Source: Auanema rhodensis
Taxonomy: Eukaryota; Nematoda; Chromadorea; Rhabditida; Rhabditidae
Assembly (NCBI GenBank): GCA_964057225.1
Contig: OZ059896.1
Coordinates: 21,076,501-21,140,500, forward strand
Length of the DNA: 64,000 nt
Direction: 5' to 3'
Position 1 is the first letter of the stretch, and the number at the start of each line of letters is the position of its first letter. Below the pieces are notes generated by a model, which did not search any database, was not told the DNA's origin, and saw only the letters and a list, made by a program, of their open reading frames with translations. Made by a program: the position numbers and the translations under genes. Below, in pieces: positions 60,777 through 64,000 of this stretch.

Positions 60777-62531
60777 CTGATAACACAGATCGACGCAGCT
60801 TAAAAATCCGCATCGAATGCACTATACTACATTGAGAAACGCTTGATACAAAAATTAGTTATGATCGTTTGAAAAATGATGCATTAGTGTATGTTGAGTT
60901 TCCATGTACACTCAACATTGCTTCCAAAAACATTTTGACAAAACTTTTTTCGAAAAATTTCAAAATAATTTAGCAAAAATTAGATGTTTTTAGATTCCTT
61001 TTTTTAAGGCAAAGACGATGGACAATGTTATTCAACGAAAAAATTAATTCTTCAGGGTGAAAATCGAGGATATAAGTGTGAACTTATATCAGTTGATATC
61101 TCGGTGCATTTTCAAGCTAGCGCAAATCTGATAACACAGATCGACGCAGCTTAAAAATCCGCATCGAATGCACTATACTACATTGAGAAACGCTTGATAC
61201 AAAAATTAGTTATGATCGTTTGAAAAATGATGCATTAGTGTATGTTGAGTTTCCATGTACACTCAACATTGCTTCCAAAAACATTTTGACAAAAATTTTT
61301 TCGAAAAATTTCAAAATAATTTAGCAAAAAGTAGATGTTTTTAGATTCCTTTTTTTAAGGCAAAGACGATGGACAATGTTATTCAACGAAAAAATTAATT
61401 CTTCAGGACGAAAATCGAGGATATAAGTGTAAACTTATATCAGTTGATATCTCGGTGCATTTTTAAGCTAGCGCAAATCTGATAACACAGATCGACGCAG
61501 CTTAAAAATCCGCATCGAATGCACTATACTACATTGAGAAACGCTTAATACAAAAATTAGTTATGATCGTTTGAAAAATGATGCATTAGTGTATGTTGAG
61601 TTTCCATGTACACTCAACATTGCTTCCAAAAACATTTTGACAAAAATTTTTTCGAAAAATTTCAAAATAATTTAGCAAAAAGTAGATGTTTTTAGATTCC
61701 ATTTTTCAAGGCAAAGACGATAGACAATGTTATTCAACGAAAAAATTAAATCTTCAGGGTGAAAATCGAGGATATAAGTGTGAACTTATATCAGTTGATA
61801 TCTCGGTGCATTTTCAAGCTAGCGCAAATCTGATAACACAGATCGACGCAGCTTAAAAATCCGCATCGAATGCACTATACTACATTGAGAAACGCTTGAT
61901 ACAAAAATTAGTTATGATCGTTTGAAAAATGATGCATTAGTGTATGTTGAGTTTCCATGTACACTCAACATTGCTTCCAAAAACATTTTGACAAAATTTT
62001 TTTCGAAAAATTTCAAAATAATTTAGCAAAAATTAGATGTTTTTAGATTCCTTTTTTTAAGGCAAAGACGATGGACAATGTTATTCAACGAAAAAATTAA
62101 TTCTTCAGGGTGAAAATCGAGGATATAAGTGTGAACTTATATCAGTTGATATCTCGGTGCATTTTCAAGCTAGCGCAAATCTGATAACACAGATCGACGC
62201 AGCTTAAAAATCCGCATCGAATGCACTATACTACATTGAGAAACGCTTGATACAAAAATTAGTTATGATCGTTTGAAAAATGATGCATTAGTGTATGTTG
62301 AGTTTCCATGTACACTCAACATTGCTTCCAAAAACATTTTGACAAAAATTTTTTCGAAAAATTTCAAAATAATTTAGCAAAAAGTAGATGTTTTTAGATT
62401 CCATTTTTCAAGGCAAAGACGATAGACAATGTTATTCAACGAAAAAATTAATTCTTCAGGACGAAAATCGAGGATATAAGTGTAAACTTATATCAGTTGA
62501 TATCTCGGTGCATTTTTAAGCTAGCGCAAAT
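60777..62531 (+). repeat. 5-monomer HOR copy 2 (M174-M178)
   Basis: The five types repeat in order. M174 has a private GACAAAACTTTTTT and M176 a private TTAAATCTTC. M178 is a chimera: its 5' part to p244 is the expected A-tract, GATAGAC type, and its 3' part carries AGGACG, GTGTAAACTT and CATTTTTAAG as in the second unit. Confidence 0.85.
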
Positions 62532-63935
62532 CTGATAACACAGATCGACGCAGCTTAAAAATCCGCATCGAATGCACTATACTACATTGAGAAACGCTTG
62601 ATACAAAAATTAGTTATGATCGTTTGAAAAATGATGCATTAGTGTATGTTGAGTTTCCATGTACACTCAACATTGCTTCCAAAAACATTTTGACAAAATT
62701 TTTTTCGAAAAATTTCAAAATAATTTAGCAAAAATTAGATGTTTTTAGATTCCTTTTTTTAAGGCAAAGACGATGGACAATGTTATTCAACGAAAAAATT
62801 AATTCTTCAGGGTGAAAATCGAGGATATAAGTGTGAACTTATATCAGTTGATATCTCGGTGCATTTTCAAGCTAGCGCAAATCTGATAACACAGATCGAC
62901 GCAGCTTAAAAATCCGCATCGAATGCACTATACTACATTGAGAAACGCTTGATACAAAAATTAGTTATGATCGTTTGAAAAATGATGCATTAGTGTATGT
63001 TGAGTTTCCATGTACACTCAACATTGCTTCCAAAAACATTTTGACAAAAATTTTTTCGAAAAATTTCAAAATAATTTAGCGAAAAGTAGATGTTTTTAGA
63101 TTCCTTTTTTTAAGGCAAAGACGATGGACAATGTTATTCAACGAAAAAATTAATTCTTCAGGACGAAAATCGAGGATATAAGTGTAAACTTATATCAGTT
63201 GATATCTCGGTGCATTTTTAAGCTAGCGCAAATCTGATAACACAGATCGACGCAGCTTAAAAATCCGCATCGAATGCACTATACTACATTGAGAAACGCT
63301 TAATACAAAAATTAGTTATGATCGTTTGAAAAATGATGCATTAGTGTATGTTGAGTTTCCATGTACACTCAACATTGCTTCCAAAAACATTTTGACAAAA
63401 ATTTTTTCAAAAAATTTCAAAATAATTTAGCAAAAAGTAGATGTTTTTAGATTCCATTTTTCAAGGCAAAGACGATGGACATTGTTATTCAACGAAAAAA
63501 TTAATTCTTCAGGGTGAAAATCGAGGATATAAGTTTGAACTTATATCAGTTGATATCTCGGTGCATTTTCAAGCTAGCGCAAATCTGATAACACAGATCG
63601 ACGCAGCTTAAAAATCCGCATCGAATGCACTATACTACATTGAGAAACGCTTGATACAAAAATTAGTTATGATCGTTTGAAAAATGATGCATTAGTGTAT
63701 GTTGAGTTTCCATGTACACTCAACATTGCTTCCAAAAACATTTTGACAAAAATTTTTTCGAAAAATTTCAAAATAATTTAGCAAAAAGTAGATGTTTTTA
63801 GATTCCATTTTTCAAGGCAAAGACGATAGACAATGTTATTCAACGAAAAAATTAATTCTTCAGGGTGAAAATCGAGGATATAAGTGTGAACTTATATCAG
63901 TTGATATCTCGGTGCATTTTCAAGCTAGCGCAAAT
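62532..63935 (+). repeat. 5-monomer HOR copy 3, four units (M179-M182)
   Basis: M179-M181 are types 1-3. M182 is the plain A-tract unit (type 5), so the second ATTAGATG unit is missing. M181 carries TTTTCAAAAAATTT, GATGGACATTG and AAGTTTGAAC. M182 is identical by eye to the domain 2 consensus. Confidence 0.8.
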
Positions 63936-64000
63936 CTGATAACACAGATCGACGCAGCTTAAAAATCCGCATCGAATGCACTATACTACATTGAGAAACG
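63936..64000 (+). repeat. Partial monomer M183
   Basis: The last 65 bp are p1-65 of a CATTGAG-type unit, cut by the window edge. The array continues to the right. Confidence 0.95.

Larger units (their letters stand above)
1..64000 (+). repeat. 351-bp satellite DNA array (182 full monomers + partial)
   Basis: A single tandem array fills the window. CTGATAAC or its variant CGGATAAC recurs every 351 bp from position 1, for example at 352, 703, 10882 and 56863, which is exactly 162 periods from the start. After one 404-bp unit the 351-bp step resumes from 57618 to 63936, exactly 18 periods. All units run in the same direction. Pairs of units differ at roughly 0 to 15 positions, so identity is about 96-100% by eye. 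M1 is 31% G+C. Stop codons occur in all frames of nearly every unit, so nothing is coding. Long satellites of this kind are usually heterochromatic and often pericentromeric; the chromosomal place here is inference. The strand given is simply the reading direction used for numbering. Confidence 0.99.

Noticed and set aside
1-64000. CRISPR array
   Set aside because: Periodic repeats are present, but the repeat fills the full 351-bp period and there are no unique spacers and no cas genes.
1-64000. Naming a known satellite family or species
   Set aside because: I do not recognise the sequence and cannot search databases; any name would be a guess.

Overview
The whole window is one head-to-tail satellite DNA array. 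I found no gene, no RNA gene, no transposon and no unique sequence. The repeat unit (monomer) is 351 bp. I cut it at CTGATAAC, so monomer M1 is 1-351 and Mn starts at 1+351(n-1) up to M164 (57214). M164 is 404 bp long because of an internal 53-bp duplication, and from M165 on the start is 57618+351(n-165). This gives 182 complete monomers plus a 65-bp piece of M183. All lie in the same orientation. Array edges are not in the window, so the array continues on both sides.

Organism: long, homogeneous, AT-rich tandem DNA with multi-monomer higher-order repeats (HORs) is typical of eukaryotic heterochromatin, often pericentromeric. M1 contains 110 G+C in 351 bases (31%) and 12 CpG against about 8.6 expected, so CpG is not depleted. 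That argues mildly against a heavily CpG-methylated vertebrate or plant genome and fits an invertebrate such as an insect or nematode. I do not recognise the satellite family and cannot name the species.

Layout (unit positions p1-p351; tract classes at p221-230 are T = tcttttttca, A = ccatttttca, P = ccttttttta, K = ccatttttaa). Domain 1, 1-21060 (M1-M60), is the only part with T-tract monomers and the CTTAATACAC variant; it carries a 7-monomer HOR and a 16-monomer segment present twice, 10,881 bp apart. Domain 2, 21061-24921 (M61-M71), is a nearly uniform run of one A-tract monomer. Domain 3, 24922-34398 (M72-M98), mixes P-tract AGGACG monomers with A and K monomers and ends in two copies of a 6-monomer HOR. 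Domain 4, 34399-57213 (M99-M163), is a mosaic with a 7-monomer-spaced duplication, a dimer-rich zone and three copies of an 8- to 10-monomer block. Domain 5, 57214-64000 (M164-M183), holds the 53-bp duplication and a 5-monomer HOR.

There is no pathway here. What can be read is amplification history: unequal exchange in whole-monomer steps, chimeric monomers at exchange points, short multi-base changes that look copied from elsewhere in the same monomer, and five inverted-repeat clusters per monomer. All variant assignments were made by eye; identity values are estimates.
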